A stretch of DNA of 64,000 nucleotides, from assembly GCA_910587105.1 (NCBI GenBank), contig CAJUMB010000008.1:1-64000 (forward strand), given 5' to 3'. The notes under the pieces are model-generated. The model saw only the letters and a program-made list of their open reading frames with translations, was not told the DNA's origin and searched no databases. Of this stretch, positions 35,360 through 44,126 are shown piece after piece. The DNA is from an uncultured Lachnospiraceae bacterium (GTDB taxonomy: Bacteria > Bacillota > Clostridia > Lachnospirales > Lachnospiraceae). Positions within the stretch are counted from its first letter, which is position 1. Each line of letters begins with the position of its first letter. The position numbers and the translations under genes are program-made.

Positions 35360-36280
35360 ATGCCTTTTGCCAAAGACCAGAAAAAAGAATTATTAAAAAT
35401 CCCGAAACTGAAATTTTTGCGAAAATACTCTCTTCGAAAAATGTTTGTTCTACAATCCCCGAATACCAGTGCGTGTCTTAAAAATGCTTTCTGTCAACTG
35501 TGCGTCGCAGTTTGCGGGATATTTGCCGCGAATGCGGCCTGTGTCAGCCGGATGGGTGGCAAATTTCACGCAAAGAGGGGCGTGTGGGCAGCGGGAATGA
35601 ATTTTAATACACGCTTTAGAGCAGACTCTTGGCAAAAGGCGTTTTTTGGCACCTTGCGAAGCGGTGTTCTGACTGTGGAATTGGCTTTTATCCTGCCTTT
35701 GTTTCTGATGGGAACTCTTACTTTGATTGGCTTTATGGATGTGATGAGAGTTCAGACAGAAAAAATCAGCCGTCTATGTGAAAAGGCCATGGAAATGGGG
35801 GTATATGCGTATGCAGCAGGAGAAAGGATTTCTGTAATTGAAATACCGGAGAACTATACCTATCGTCTGCCGGTCTCCATTGTGCCGCTTCCACCTATGG
35901 TGATCACAAACAGGGGGAGGGTGCACAGCTGGACAGGGAGGGACGACAGAGAAACTTTGGAACATGAAGAGGAAATGGTTTACGTGACTGTTTCGGGAAG
36001 TGTTTATCATGATAATCCCCGGTGCAGTTATCTGGATTTGTCTATTTCTCAGGCTGCAGGTACAGAAGCAGGCCATTTGAGAAATCAACATGGAGCCAGA
36101 TATGCCCCTTGTGAGTCGTGTGCAAAAGGAATGATTCCAGCAGATATTATATATATCACTGGGCAGGGAACCCGGTATCACAATCGGATTCGATGCAGCC
36201 GTCTGAAGAGGACTGTGCGCATGGTTCCGGTATCGGAGACAAATGGGCAGTCTCTGTGCTCCAGATGCGGGCGGGATTAG
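35360..36280 (+). CDS. TadE-like minor pilin with repeat-derived N-terminal insert and cysteine motifs
   Basis: 306 aa. The TadE signature GVLTVELAFILPLFLMG lies unusually late (about 98-115). Residues 37-87 are encoded by a dispersed inverted-repeat element (copy E) read in frame. The C terminus has two copies of a YHxxxxCxxL...CxxC pattern (YHDNPRCSYLDL with CESC; YHNRIRCSRLK with CSRC), reminiscent of Ada-like zinc sites. ATG 35360 has an excellent site GGGAGGTGA; an ATG at 35597 just before the TadE part has none. Confidence 0.83.
   Translation: MPFAKDQKKELLKIPKLKFLRKYSLRKMFVLQSPNTSACLKNAFCQLCVAVCGIFAANAACVSRMGGKFHAKRGVWAAGMNFNTRFRADSWQKAFFGTLRSGVLTVELAFILPLFLMGTLTLIGFMDVMRVQTEKISRLCEKAMEMGVYAYAAGERISVIEIPENYTYRLPVSIVPLPPMVITNRGRVHSWTGRDDRETLEHEEEMVYVTVSGSVYHDNPRCSYLDLSISQAAGTEAGHLRNQHGARYAPCESCAKGMIPADIIYITGQGTRYHNRIRCSRLKRTVRMVPVSETNGQSLCSRCGRD
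35468..35620 (+). repeat. Dispersed inverted-repeat element, copy E (full length, 153 bp, inside a coding region)
   Basis: Left end AGTGCGTGTCTTAAAAATGC, right end TTTTAATACACGCTTTAGA. The left arm parallels copy C; the right arm parallels copies A and B. Internal arms TGCGGGATATTTGCC and GGCAAATTTCACGCA are also inverted. The length of 153 nt is a multiple of three and all 51 codons are open. Confidence 0.8.
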
Positions 36281-36295
36281 TGAGGAGGAATAACG

Positions 36296-36721
36296 ATGGA
36301 GCAGATATGTGTATTAAGTTTTTTGAGTATGAATAGTTTTCAGGATATCAGGAAAAGGCAGGTTTATTTAAGCGTTATTGTGATTTATGGGGTTCTGGGG
36401 ATTTTGTATGTTTTTTGGCACAGGGACAATTTGGCGGTTTTACTGCTGGGGGCAGTGCCCGGCCTGCTGCTGATGTGTGTCGGAAAAGCCAGTGGAGGTG
36501 CATTGGGGATGGGAGATGGTTTGGCTGTCATGATTTCTGGTATCTATATGGGAATTTGGAATACATTAGAATTCATAGCCCTGTCTCTTTTTCTGGCGGC
36601 AGTATGGGCGGGATTTTTAATGTTTGTGAAAAAGAAGGGAAGAAAAGCAAGTTTTCCCTTTGTGCCATTCATGTTGGCAGCGTATGTCATGCTCTGCCTG
36701 ATACAGACTGTGGAGGGATAG
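36296..36721 (+). CDS. Second prepilin peptidase-like protein (A24)
   Basis: 141 aa with four membrane segments. First Asp in SFQDIRKRQVYL and second in GALGMGDGLAVM (GxGD), then FPFVPFMLAAY near the C terminus, as in short TadV/CpaA peptidases. Two peptidases in one Tad operon may split work between pilin and pseudopilins. GAGGAATAACG precedes ATG 36296. Confidence 0.87.
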   Translation: MEQICVLSFLSMNSFQDIRKRQVYLSVIVIYGVLGILYVFWHRDNLAVLLLGAVPGLLLMCVGKASGGALGMGDGLAVMISGIYMGIWNTLEFIALSLFLAAVWAGFLMFVKKKGRKASFPFVPFMLAAYVMLCLIQTVEG

Positions 36722-36724
36722 AAA

Positions 36725-37180
36725 ATGCAAAATGCTGGGGAGGGAGCTAAGTGGAACAGGGGAAGTCTGACAGTTGAGACAGCACTGTGCATGCCGCTCA
36801 TACTGCTTGTGTGGATGGGGACTGTGTCCGTGTGTTTGTTTGTCCACAATCGGGCATGGCTGACTGCTGCAGCCTATGAATCGGCAGTTACTGGAAGCTG
36901 GGATGCTGTTTGTACATATGGCGATGTAGAAGAACGGGCCAGGGAGAAACTGCAGATTCTCCTGCAGCAGTCTTTGTATGGCTCCAGGGATATCCAGACA
37001 GATGTAGAAAAAGATGGAGAAACATTGAAAGTATCAATAGAGGGCCTGCATGATACATATGGAGGGCTGAGGTGGAAGTTTCATATTGAGGGCAGCAGAA
37101 AGCTGTGCCGTCCGGTTTCTTTTATTCGAAAAGCAAAAAGTCTGCGAGAAACTGGCAGGCAGTTAGGAGGCGGTTCATAA
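36725..37180 (+). CDS. TadE-like minor pilin
   Basis: 151 aa. RGSLTVETALCMPLILLVWMG (about 12-32) is the TadE hydrophobic N terminus with the conserved Glu. The remaining extracellular domain is short and without recognisable motif. It lies 3 nt after the peptidase gene and its stop overlaps the start of the FHA gene by 1 bp. Confidence 0.87.
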   Translation: MQNAGEGAKWNRGSLTVETALCMPLILLVWMGTVSVCLFVHNRAWLTAAAYESAVTGSWDAVCTYGDVEERAREKLQILLQQSLYGSRDIQTDVEKDGETLKVSIEGLHDTYGGLRWKFHIEGSRKLCRPVSFIRKAKSLRETGRQLGGGS

Positions 37181-38475
37181 TGGAAGTCAGCTATAAGCGG
37201 GATGTGAACCATAGTTTTCTGGTTATACGGCTGGAGGGAGAGATAGATACAAAGGCATATCCGGTTCGTATGGTTTTAGGAAATGTAATTCCAGGGCTGC
37301 TTCCCTGCAGAATGCAAAAAGCGGATGGAGATATTCTGTTGTACTATGATATTACAAATCGGCAGCGCCTGGTGGATGCATATGAAAAACTTACTTATGT
37401 GGAATTAAAAGAGATTTATCAGCGGTTTCTGAAAATATTTGAACAGATGGAAATGTACTTGCTGAACTTAGACCAGTTGCTTCTGGAAGCAGAGTATGTG
37501 TATGTGAATAAAAAAGAAGGAGACATGTCTTTGTGCTATCTTCCGGGATACGAAAGGCCTGTTCAGGAACAGCTGCGCTGTTTTACAGAATATCTTCTGC
37601 CGCGTATGGAACATCGGGATACTCAGGGGGTAATGCTGGGTTACGGGCTCTATCGCTTGATGGTGGAAGAAGGATTTCAAATGGAAAACGTGCAGGAGCT
37701 TTTGCATCAATCAGAAAATCGGACAAAATATACGGAAAAATCTACAGTTGAACCCCTTCCAGGGCAGGAGTATGCAGATGATTGGGCGTCAATGGAATAT
37801 AAAGAAGAAAGTGAGGGCGGGGAAAGAAAAGGAGATTCACAGAAAGGCGTGTGGATAAAAGATTTGATTATGATTTCCACAGGGCTGTTTTTGTTTGGCT
37901 GTTTCGCAGGTCTGAGAAGGCTGGGGTATTTTTCATGGCTGACGGTGCCTATGATGCTGGCACTTCTTTTTTGTCTGATCTTAGTTATGGGGGGTATCTT
38001 ACTGGGGGGCAGAAAGAAAGATATGGAGAATGAATATGTGGCTAAAGAAAAAGCCGAAAATACAAAAGATGAACTGCAGGAAAAAGTGGAGTTTCCGGAG
38101 TCTTTGAATAAAGATGTGAACGAAGAGACAGCTGGAGAGGAGACAGTGGTTTTGTATAGAAATCCGGAATATGAGTATTCTGTGCTTGTGTGCGAAGAAC
38201 CAGGGCAGGCTCCGCCGATTGTTCTGAATCGGGAAATGATTATAATCGGAAAGGTAGATGGCGTAACCGATGTATTGCTGAACAGGGTTTCTGTCAGCCG
38301 CGTCCATGCCAAAATCTGCAAAAGGGAAAGTGAATACTGGATTAGTGATCTTAATTCTAAAAATGGAACATTTGTCAATGGGAAAAAATTGGAAAAAGGA
38401 GAGGAATATCCGCTTCAGTCTGAAGATCAGGTGGTTTTTGCAGATATCAGTTACCGCTTTGTGAAAAAATGTTAA
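37180..38475 (+). CDS. DUF6382-like plus FHA domain membrane protein
   Basis: 431 aa. The N-terminal cytosolic domain (about 1-185) is of the type I know as DUF6382; two membrane segments (about 230-275) follow; the C-terminal FHA domain (about 345-430) has IIIGK, VSRVHAKI and NSKNGTFVNGKKL motifs for phosphothreonine binding. It likely senses a Ser/Thr-kinase signal and controls pilus assembly. ATG 37180 follows TTAGGAGG; the longer frame from 37105 overlaps the TadE-like gene. Confidence 0.88.
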   Translation: MEVSYKRDVNHSFLVIRLEGEIDTKAYPVRMVLGNVIPGLLPCRMQKADGDILLYYDITNRQRLVDAYEKLTYVELKEIYQRFLKIFEQMEMYLLNLDQLLLEAEYVYVNKKEGDMSLCYLPGYERPVQEQLRCFTEYLLPRMEHRDTQGVMLGYGLYRLMVEEGFQMENVQELLHQSENRTKYTEKSTVEPLPGQEYADDWASMEYKEESEGGERKGDSQKGVWIKDLIMISTGLFLFGCFAGLRRLGYFSWLTVPMMLALLFCLILVMGGILLGGRKKDMENEYVAKEKAENTKDELQEKVEFPESLNKDVNEETAGEETVVLYRNPEYEYSVLVCEEPGQAPPIVLNREMIIIGKVDGVTDVLLNRVSVSRVHAKICKRESEYWISDLNSKNGTFVNGKKLEKGEEYPLQSEDQVVFADISYRFVKKC

Positions 38476-38570
38476 AAGGTGTGTTAGTTCTTTACATTCG
38501 TTTCAAGTTGTGATTTAATGATTAAAGTCAATATAATTCACATAGAAGTGGCTTGAAAGCAGGGTGGAAA

Positions 38571-39185
38571 ATGGAGAAAAGAGTTTCTGTAAGTATAGTA
38601 CTCATAGCTTTAAATAGTATAGTTTTTCTGATCGTAGAGCTCACAGGCGGCAGTTCAGACTTGGAGCATATGATATCCTGGGGGGCAGCATACGCTCCGC
38701 TGATTACAGAAGAACGGGAATACTATCGTTTAGTCTCTTGTATGTTTCTTCATTTTGGTATGGAACATTTGGTCAATAATATGCTGGCCCTGTATTTTGT
38801 GGGAGGGCGCCTGGAGCGTGAGGTGGGAAAGCTTAGATTTGGTGTAATTTATTTTGCCGGCGGAGCAGCAGGAAGCCTTCTGTCTTACTATATGGAGATT
38901 CGAAATGGGACGGCATATGTTTCTGTAGGTGCTTCCGGTGCGGTGTTTGCTGTAATTGGAGCTATGATTTATGTTCTGATTTTGAATCGGGGCCAGCTGG
39001 AGGCGCTGACCATACGGCAGATGGTTTTTATGGCTGCATTATCTTTATATTATGGATTTGCAAGTCAGGGGATTGACAATGCAGCTCATGTGGGCGGTTT
39101 TTTGAGCGGCTTTGTTCTGGCAATGGTTTTATACCATCGAAAGCACAGGCCCAGGTGTGTTTTGGATGCATCTGAAATGAATTAA
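38571..39185 (+). CDS. Rhomboid family intramembrane serine protease
   Basis: 204 aa with six or seven membrane segments. Catalytic S122 lies in GASGAVFAVIGA and catalytic H173 in AAHVGGFLSG; FGMEHLVNNM (HxxxN oxyanion helper) precedes them. Start ATG 38571 behind AGGGTGG. It sits 95 nt after the FHA gene and might process Tad or other membrane proteins; that is inference. It overlaps the convergent kinase gene by 4 bp. Confidence 0.93.
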   Translation: MEKRVSVSIVLIALNSIVFLIVELTGGSSDLEHMISWGAAYAPLITEEREYYRLVSCMFLHFGMEHLVNNMLALYFVGGRLEREVGKLRFGVIYFAGGAAGSLLSYYMEIRNGTAYVSVGASGAVFAVIGAMIYVLILNRGQLEALTIRQMVFMAALSLYYGFASQGIDNAAHVGGFLSGFVLAMVLYHRKHRPRCVLDASEMN

Positions 39186-39865
39186 GGGTATGGAAAAGAC
39201 AAAATGAAAGTCGTTTCCACTCCCGGCTGGGATGAAAAATCAACACTTCCACCATGGGCCTGGATAATTTGTTTTACAATGGCAAGGCCCAGCCCTGTTC
39301 CGTTATCCTTGTAGGTGATAAAAGGGTCAAAAATAGTAGACTGGTATTCTGGCTGAATACCACATCCGTTATCACGAATCAGAATAAGGAATGCGCCAAG
39401 TTCTTTTTCGGTAATGATATGTATGACGCCGTCTTTGTCCACAGATTCACTGGCATTGCGTATCAGATTCAGGAGTGCCTGCTGAATTTTTATGGTATCC
39501 AGTGACAGTACAATATCTGTTTCCGGAATATGATTTTCGAAAATTAAACGGATGCCCAGGTATTGGTAAGTGGGCGTTAATTCCTGCATGAATTTTTCCA
39601 GGTAAGAAAAAATGTGAACAGGCTTCCGGTGGAGCTGCCAGGAATTGTTGTAAAGGGATAACTCATCCAGTAACTTCTTTAAAAAATCCATTTGATCCTG
39701 GATATCCGCCCAGTATTCAAAATCTTCTGCCTCTGGATGTGCCCGCTCAATGAACTGCAGATAGCTGTTAATCAAGGTAACGGGATTTCTGATCTCATGG
39801 GAAATTTTAGATAGTGTAAATTGATAGTCTTGTTTTATTTGTTCTATTGTTTTCGTCTCTGACAT
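39182..39865 (-). CDS. Soluble sensor histidine kinase
   Basis: 227 aa, no membrane or sensor domain. The HisKA H-box SKISHEIRNP gives phospho-acceptor H23; the HATPase_c domain has N-box LIRNASESV, G1 DNGCGIQP, and GTGLGLAIVKQIIQAHGG. The input must come through a partner or the very short N terminus. No response regulator gene is adjacent. The arrangement resembles sporulation KinB/KinD-like catalytic cores. Confidence 0.92.
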   Translation of the reverse strand: MSETKTIEQIKQDYQFTLSKISHEIRNPVTLINSYLQFIERAHPEAEDFEYWADIQDQMDFLKKLLDELSLYNNSWQLHRKPVHIFSYLEKFMQELTPTYQYLGIRLIFENHIPETDIVLSLDTIKIQQALLNLIRNASESVDKDGVIHIITEKELGAFLILIRDNGCGIQPEYQSTIFDPFITYKDNGTGLGLAIVKQIIQAHGGSVDFSSQPGVETTFILSFPYP

Positions 39866-40085
39866 GGGGTAACCTGTGCTTTCTATGGGTGGTTATATGT
39901 GTATAAGATATGTTTCAGTATGTGCAGAAGTTGTGAAAATTTTTATTCTTTTATAGTATCATTTTGCTGAGATAATAGCAATGATAATTAATCGACTAAT
40001 ATTTATATAAATATATCATAATCGATGTGTTTGGCCGTTGTGATTGTTCTGTGGATTCAGGAATGGGATCAAATGATATTAACAG

Positions 40086-40115
40086 TTGCACTACTGTAAA
40101 GTCAGGTGATATAAT
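40086..40115 (+). promoter_or_regulatory. Promoter of the HIT gene
   Basis: TTGCAC (40086-40091), 18-bp spacer, TATAAT (40110-40115), about 27 nt before the ATG with AGGTGA site. Confidence 0.65.
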
Positions 40116-40142
40116 GAAAAGAAATTATGGAGGTGACCGGTT

Positions 40143-40541
40143 ATGGAGTGTATTTTTTGTAAAATTGCAAATGGGGAAATTCCGTCAGCAACATTGTATG
40201 AAGACAATGACTTTCGTGTAATTTTGGATGTGAATCCGGCCAGTAAAGGACATACTTTGATTTTACCCAAAAAACACGCGGACAATCTTTACGAACTGCC
40301 GGATGAAACAGCGTCTAAGGCATTGGTTCTGGCTAAAAGTATGGCATCTAAGATAGAGAGGGCTTTGGAATGTGATGGGTTGAATCTGGTACAAAACAAT
40401 GGTGAAACTGCTGGACAGACGGTTTTTCATTTTCATATGCATATCATACCCCGGTATAAAAATGACAATGTGAAATTGGGATGGAAACCAGGCAAGCTGT
40501 CAGATGCCATGCGGGAGGAACTGCTGTCTATTTTGAAGTAG
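40143..40541 (+). CDS. HIT family nucleotide hydrolase (HinT-like)
   Basis: 132 aa. The histidine triad H96-F-H98-M-H100-IIP and the N-terminal CIFCKIANGEIPS are diagnostic. HinT-type proteins hydrolyse AMP-lysine or other nucleoside phosphoramidates. Alone in its transcript. Confidence 0.96.
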   Translation: MECIFCKIANGEIPSATLYEDNDFRVILDVNPASKGHTLILPKKHADNLYELPDETASKALVLAKSMASKIERALECDGLNLVQNNGETAGQTVFHFHMHIIPRYKNDNVKLGWKPGKLSDAMREELLSILK

Positions 40542-40595
40542 GAGAAACACAGGAGAGGCAGCAAATTGGGAAAAGAAAGAGTTGGTCATGGCTAT

Positions 40596-40657
40596 GCAAA
40601 ATAAACAAAACGGAGCTGAAAACTGTTTTGAATTCACTCCGTATCTGCTTATTTTGC
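40596..40657. terminator. Bidirectional terminator between HIT and murG genes
   Basis: GCAAAATAA/TTATTTTGC outer stem (40596-40604 with 40649-40657) and ACGGAG/CTCCGT inner stem (40610-40615 with 40637-40642), centred between convergent genes. Confidence 0.65.
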
Positions 40658-40684
40658 TCAATCTCTGGTTATGAAATACTTTTT

Positions 40685-41761
40685 TCAGGAGTTATGAGAA
40701 AGTGTGATTTCCTCAAACAGATTGGTGATGCGTGTTATAGAATCCATGAGATTACTTTTTTTCATGGAATCAATATAAGTTTCCCGATGGCAGTATAGTT
40801 CTCGTATAGAAGACAATAGTGTTTTTTCAGTGATATTATCTTCTTCCAGTACAATGCTGAATTTTTGCCGTTCAAAAGAGCGGGCATTGAGAATCTGGTC
40901 ACCGCGGCTGGCTCTGGCTGGCAGAGGGATCAGCAGATTGGGTTTTTGCAAGGCCAGAATTTCACAGATTGCATTAGCGCCAGCACGGGATATTATTAAG
41001 TCGGCAAGGGCAAAAAGATCGGCCAGTTCATCCTTTATGTATTCAAATTGAACATAGCCTTCCGTTTGTTTTAATGAAGAATCTAATTTGTCTTTTCCAC
41101 ACAAGTGGATGACTTGGAAGTCGGGCAGCAGGCTGGGGAGTATCTTGCGGATGCTTTCATTTACAGAGGCGGCTCCCAGACTTCCGCCCATGACCAGAAT
41201 TACAGGTTTACGGGTGGAAAATCCACAAAATGCCATTGCTTTTTCGGCATCTCCCCGTAATAGCTCCTGACGGATGGGACTGCCTGTGAGTACTGCTTTT
41301 TCAGCAGGCAGATGTTCCACTGTTTCGGGAAAGTTACAGCACACTTTAACAGCAGCGGGAATGGCCAGCTTATTTGCCAGTCCAGGGGTCATATCGGATT
41401 CATGTATGACGGCGGGAATGTGCTGATGCTTTGCTGCAATCACGACAGGAACAGTTACAAATCCTCCCTTGGAGAAGACGAGATCGGGCTTTAGTTTTTT
41501 CAGTAGTTTCCGGGCTTGGACATATCCTTTGAGCACACGGAAAGGATCGGAAAAATTCTTCCAATCAAAATAGCGCCTTAATTTGCCAGATTCGATACCA
41601 TAATATGGAATATTGAGTTCTTCGATTAATTTTCTTTCTATTCCGTCCAATGATCCAATATAGGAAATTTGATAGCCTAAATCTGATAACCGTGGAACCA
41701 GGGCTATATTGGGGGTCACATGGCCAGCCGTACCGCCGCCAGTTAGTACGATATGTTTCAT
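40685..41761 (-). CDS. murG: UDP-GlcNAc:lipid I N-acetylglucosaminyltransferase MurG
   Basis: 358 aa, full length GT-B glycosyltransferase making lipid II for peptidoglycan. The glycine-rich N terminus GGGTAGHVTPN, the HESDMTPGLANK block, the second G loop VMGGSLGAASVN and ISRAGANAICE acceptor/UDP motif are present. It stands alone here rather than in the dcw cluster, so it could be the sole copy or a second one. ATG 41761 follows AGGAGGAAA. Confidence 0.95.
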   Translation of the reverse strand: MKHIVLTGGGTAGHVTPNIALVPRLSDLGYQISYIGSLDGIERKLIEELNIPYYGIESGKLRRYFDWKNFSDPFRVLKGYVQARKLLKKLKPDLVFSKGGFVTVPVVIAAKHQHIPAVIHESDMTPGLANKLAIPAAVKVCCNFPETVEHLPAEKAVLTGSPIRQELLRGDAEKAMAFCGFSTRKPVILVMGGSLGAASVNESIRKILPSLLPDFQVIHLCGKDKLDSSLKQTEGYVQFEYIKDELADLFALADLIISRAGANAICEILALQKPNLLIPLPARASRGDQILNARSFERQKFSIVLEEDNITEKTLLSSIRELYCHRETYIDSMKKSNLMDSITRITNLFEEITLSHNS

Positions 41762-41956
41762 AAATTTTCCTCCTGAATATTATTATGTACTTTCGGAATC
41801 CTTTTTTACACCTTCTTTTGTGGGTGGTTTTCCGCCAGATATACATAAATTTAATCGACGTACAAACTGTGTACGTCTAAAATCATCTCACAAAATTAGG
41901 CATAAAGAGACTTCTGATAGTACATTATTCCCAACAGGCGGGCAGCCTGCATGATA

Positions 41957-42258
41957 AATTTTCAAGCACACTTTGGAGTGTGAAATAAAGTGCTAGACAT
42001 TATGTCAGTATTGAGGTAATAGGCTGTCATATATTATGAAGAATTTGTGTGATTTTTCAAACACGTTCAGAGTGTGTCTTAAAAATGCTTTTTGTTAGAC
42101 ACGCTTCAGCAGAACAGATATCCAAAGGAGCCTGCGTTGTCCGCAGGGCAGGAATGCAGGCGTATGAGGGTTCAAACTCACTTTCATAAATTATATGACT
42201 AGCTGCTCAAAAGATTTCATTCTTTTGATGTTCTGAGCATGTTTCAAACACGCTCTAA
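41957..42258. repeat. Compound of dispersed inverted-repeat elements, copies F1 and F2
   Basis: The 547-bp gap between murG and 42309 has no gene. An end TTTTCAAGCACACTTTGGA lies at 41958-41976; another end TTTTCAAACACGTTCAGAG (42054-42072) abuts a left end AGAGTGTGTCTTAAAAATGC (42069-42090); a right end TTTCAAACACGCTCTAA closes at 42242-42258. So two elements sit back to back. The interior of the second (42095-42240) differs from copies A-E. Confidence 0.65.
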
Positions 42259-42308
42259 TCATAATATGAACCCCTTTAGAAAAATTGTCAAGACAAGATG
42301 GAGCTTAA

Positions 42309-43109
42309 ATGGGAAAAAAAACTAAATTTGATAAACTGAACGAGTGGATAAAAAAAGAATATGACCGGGAGACTCAGGAAATAGAAGACAGCCTAAGCAA
42401 TGACGGCTCTTTTGACCCAAATCGGGTGAACAGTGAGGAATTGTTCCGGCGCATACAGGCGGGGATTAAGGAGAAAGAGGAGCAGAAAGAAGAAACTGAA
42501 ACACAGAAGAAAAAAGTGGGGATAGGCAGATATCAGGTTAGAAAATGGGCAGCTCTTTTTTTTGTGGCCATTATAGGTGTTTTTCTGGCGAGTATGACCA
42601 GTGAGGCAAACAGATCTTATTTAATGTATAAGATGCAGTATTTGGTGGGGAATGAGGTGGTTTTGAATGAGGGGAATGGAGATGATAGAGAGGATGTTGT
42701 CATTTGGAAAGAAGAACAAAAAGCTAAACAAGAGATCGAAGACGAATTAGGAATTTACGTACCTGATTTTAGATATAAATTGAGAATATTTGCAAACGAT
42801 GCGTATAATATTCAGTATGGGAGCGCTGTTGCAACAATAGAATACCAATATGGTGATAATATTTTAAATTTAAGGATGCTTAATAGGAATAATGCGGATA
42901 TAGCAGGGATTGAATTTCAGGGGAGAATAATAAAGAATTTGGAACTTTTGAACGGAGCAATTACTATGGCAGTATTGGAGATTGAAGCTCCAGGTGATGA
43001 AAATGTTACCTTGGCAGCGCAGTGGGAATATAAAGAGGGTTATTATCAATTGAGTGGAAAGATTGGCGAGAAAGAGTTTATAAAAGTGTTAGAAAGTATT
43101 TTTTATTAG
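42309..43109 (+). CDS. Anti-sigma-like membrane protein without a partner sigma gene
   Basis: 266 aa. A soluble Lys/Glu-rich N terminus (about 1-75), one membrane segment (about 80-97, WAALFFVAIIGVFLASM) and an extracytoplasmic domain (about 115-266) with DUF4367-like beta pattern. This layout suits a single-pass anti-sigma factor or its sensor, yet no sigma gene lies beside it, only repeats upstream. Base composition is more AT-rich than the flanking core genes. Function not assigned. Confidence 0.75.
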   Translation: MGKKTKFDKLNEWIKKEYDRETQEIEDSLSNDGSFDPNRVNSEELFRRIQAGIKEKEEQKEETETQKKKVGIGRYQVRKWAALFFVAIIGVFLASMTSEANRSYLMYKMQYLVGNEVVLNEGNGDDREDVVIWKEEQKAKQEIEDELGIYVPDFRYKLRIFANDAYNIQYGSAVATIEYQYGDNILNLRMLNRNNADIAGIEFQGRIIKNLELLNGAITMAVLEIEAPGDENVTLAAQWEYKEGYYQLSGKIGEKEFIKVLESIFY

Positions 43110-43177
43110 AAAGTTATTTTTCTGCTTTATCCACGTATATATTATGTAGCGTAAGTGTGACAGAAAGGGGAGAGCTG

Positions 43178-43660
43178 ATGCAACGTGGATTCTTTAGAAA
43201 GCTGACATTGTTTTATGTGTTGGCAATAGTATTAGTTACAGTACTCGCTCCCAACACTGTAGTATATGGTGCTCCTAATGACGCGTCTTTATATGAAGAC
43301 GTTACAGAAATTTCAGATAAAAGTACTATTTTAACCAGGGGGAATTATCTGAATTATGGTGCGGTTACATTGACCAAGATTGATTCCATGAGAATTCGGA
43401 TTTCTGGTGAAACTGCGGCTCATAGAGTTTGTGATAAATTAATGATTGGTCTTTATTTGTATCGCAGTTCGGATGGTGTACACTATGAAAACTATCGAGA
43501 CTGGACTTTTGAGAAAAGTAATGGAAGTTATTTTTGGAAAGTTTTAGAGGTGATAGTACCGTCGGGGTATTACTATGCAATAGGCGGAAATCATACAGCT
43601 GTTTTTAATGGCGAGGCTGAAATGACTGGTACATATGCGTCAGGACTTTGGGTTAATTAG
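43178..43660 (+). CDS. Small secreted protein (unassigned; perhaps DUF6147)
   Basis: 160 aa. Signal peptide about 1-32 (RKLTLFYVLAIVLVTVLAPNTVVYG) and a beta-rich mature part with an unusual share of Tyr, Ser and Gly. It resembles small exported proteins of Lachnospiraceae filed as DUF6147, from memory. Start ATG 43178 behind AAAGGGGAGAG; the GTG at 43157 lacks a site. It lies 68 nt after the anti-sigma-like gene and is probably cotranscribed. Confidence 0.7.
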   Translation: MQRGFFRKLTLFYVLAIVLVTVLAPNTVVYGAPNDASLYEDVTEISDKSTILTRGNYLNYGAVTLTKIDSMRIRISGETAAHRVCDKLMIGLYLYRSSDGVHYENYRDWTFEKSNGSYFWKVLEVIVPSGYYYAIGGNHTAVFNGEAEMTGTYASGLWVN

Positions 43661-44126
43661 CCATCGTCTTTTCTGTTACATAAGACAGCAAGATTTTCAG
43701 ATTCTCTTTTAGTAAGTCCGGCTATTAGAGAATCCATCCATGACAAAAATCCATTTGCGTATGGAAAATATGTAATATAAATTTTTGGTACGATAGTAAA
43801 AAGGCGGGTGTCAATGAAGAAAAGCAGGATAAACTGCTGTCATAGTAGAAAAAGATACTTACGCTACATGCTGTGTAGAAGTTTGAATTTGGAAAAGTTT
43901 TGAGTTTATCCCTCTATTTCGACATTTGCCTATGAAAAGCCTGCTGGGCGCAAACAGCAGGCTTTTTGTGACCAATGGTTAAAGCGATAGTGGGAATCAA
44001 AAGACAACATGGAGGAACACCTGGATTTCCCCATATACGATTCAGCATCAAGGAAAGATTTTTTCCGGAATGCTGGAAGAATGGGTACATAAAGCCACGA
44101 AATAAATAAAAAAGGAGAACATATTT
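43661..44126. other. 466-bp gap without a supported gene
   Basis: AT-rich. It contains a short reading frame from ATG 43814 of about 11 codons only, and the terminator at 43935-43967. No promoter motif stands out. It may be decayed coding DNA. Confidence 0.5.
43935..43967 (+). terminator. Rho-independent terminator
   Basis: AAAAGCCTGCTG (43935-43946) pairs with CAGCAGGCTTTT (43955-43966) and ends in T residues. It lies 275 nt after the last gene, so it may close a short untranslated RNA. Confidence 0.88.
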
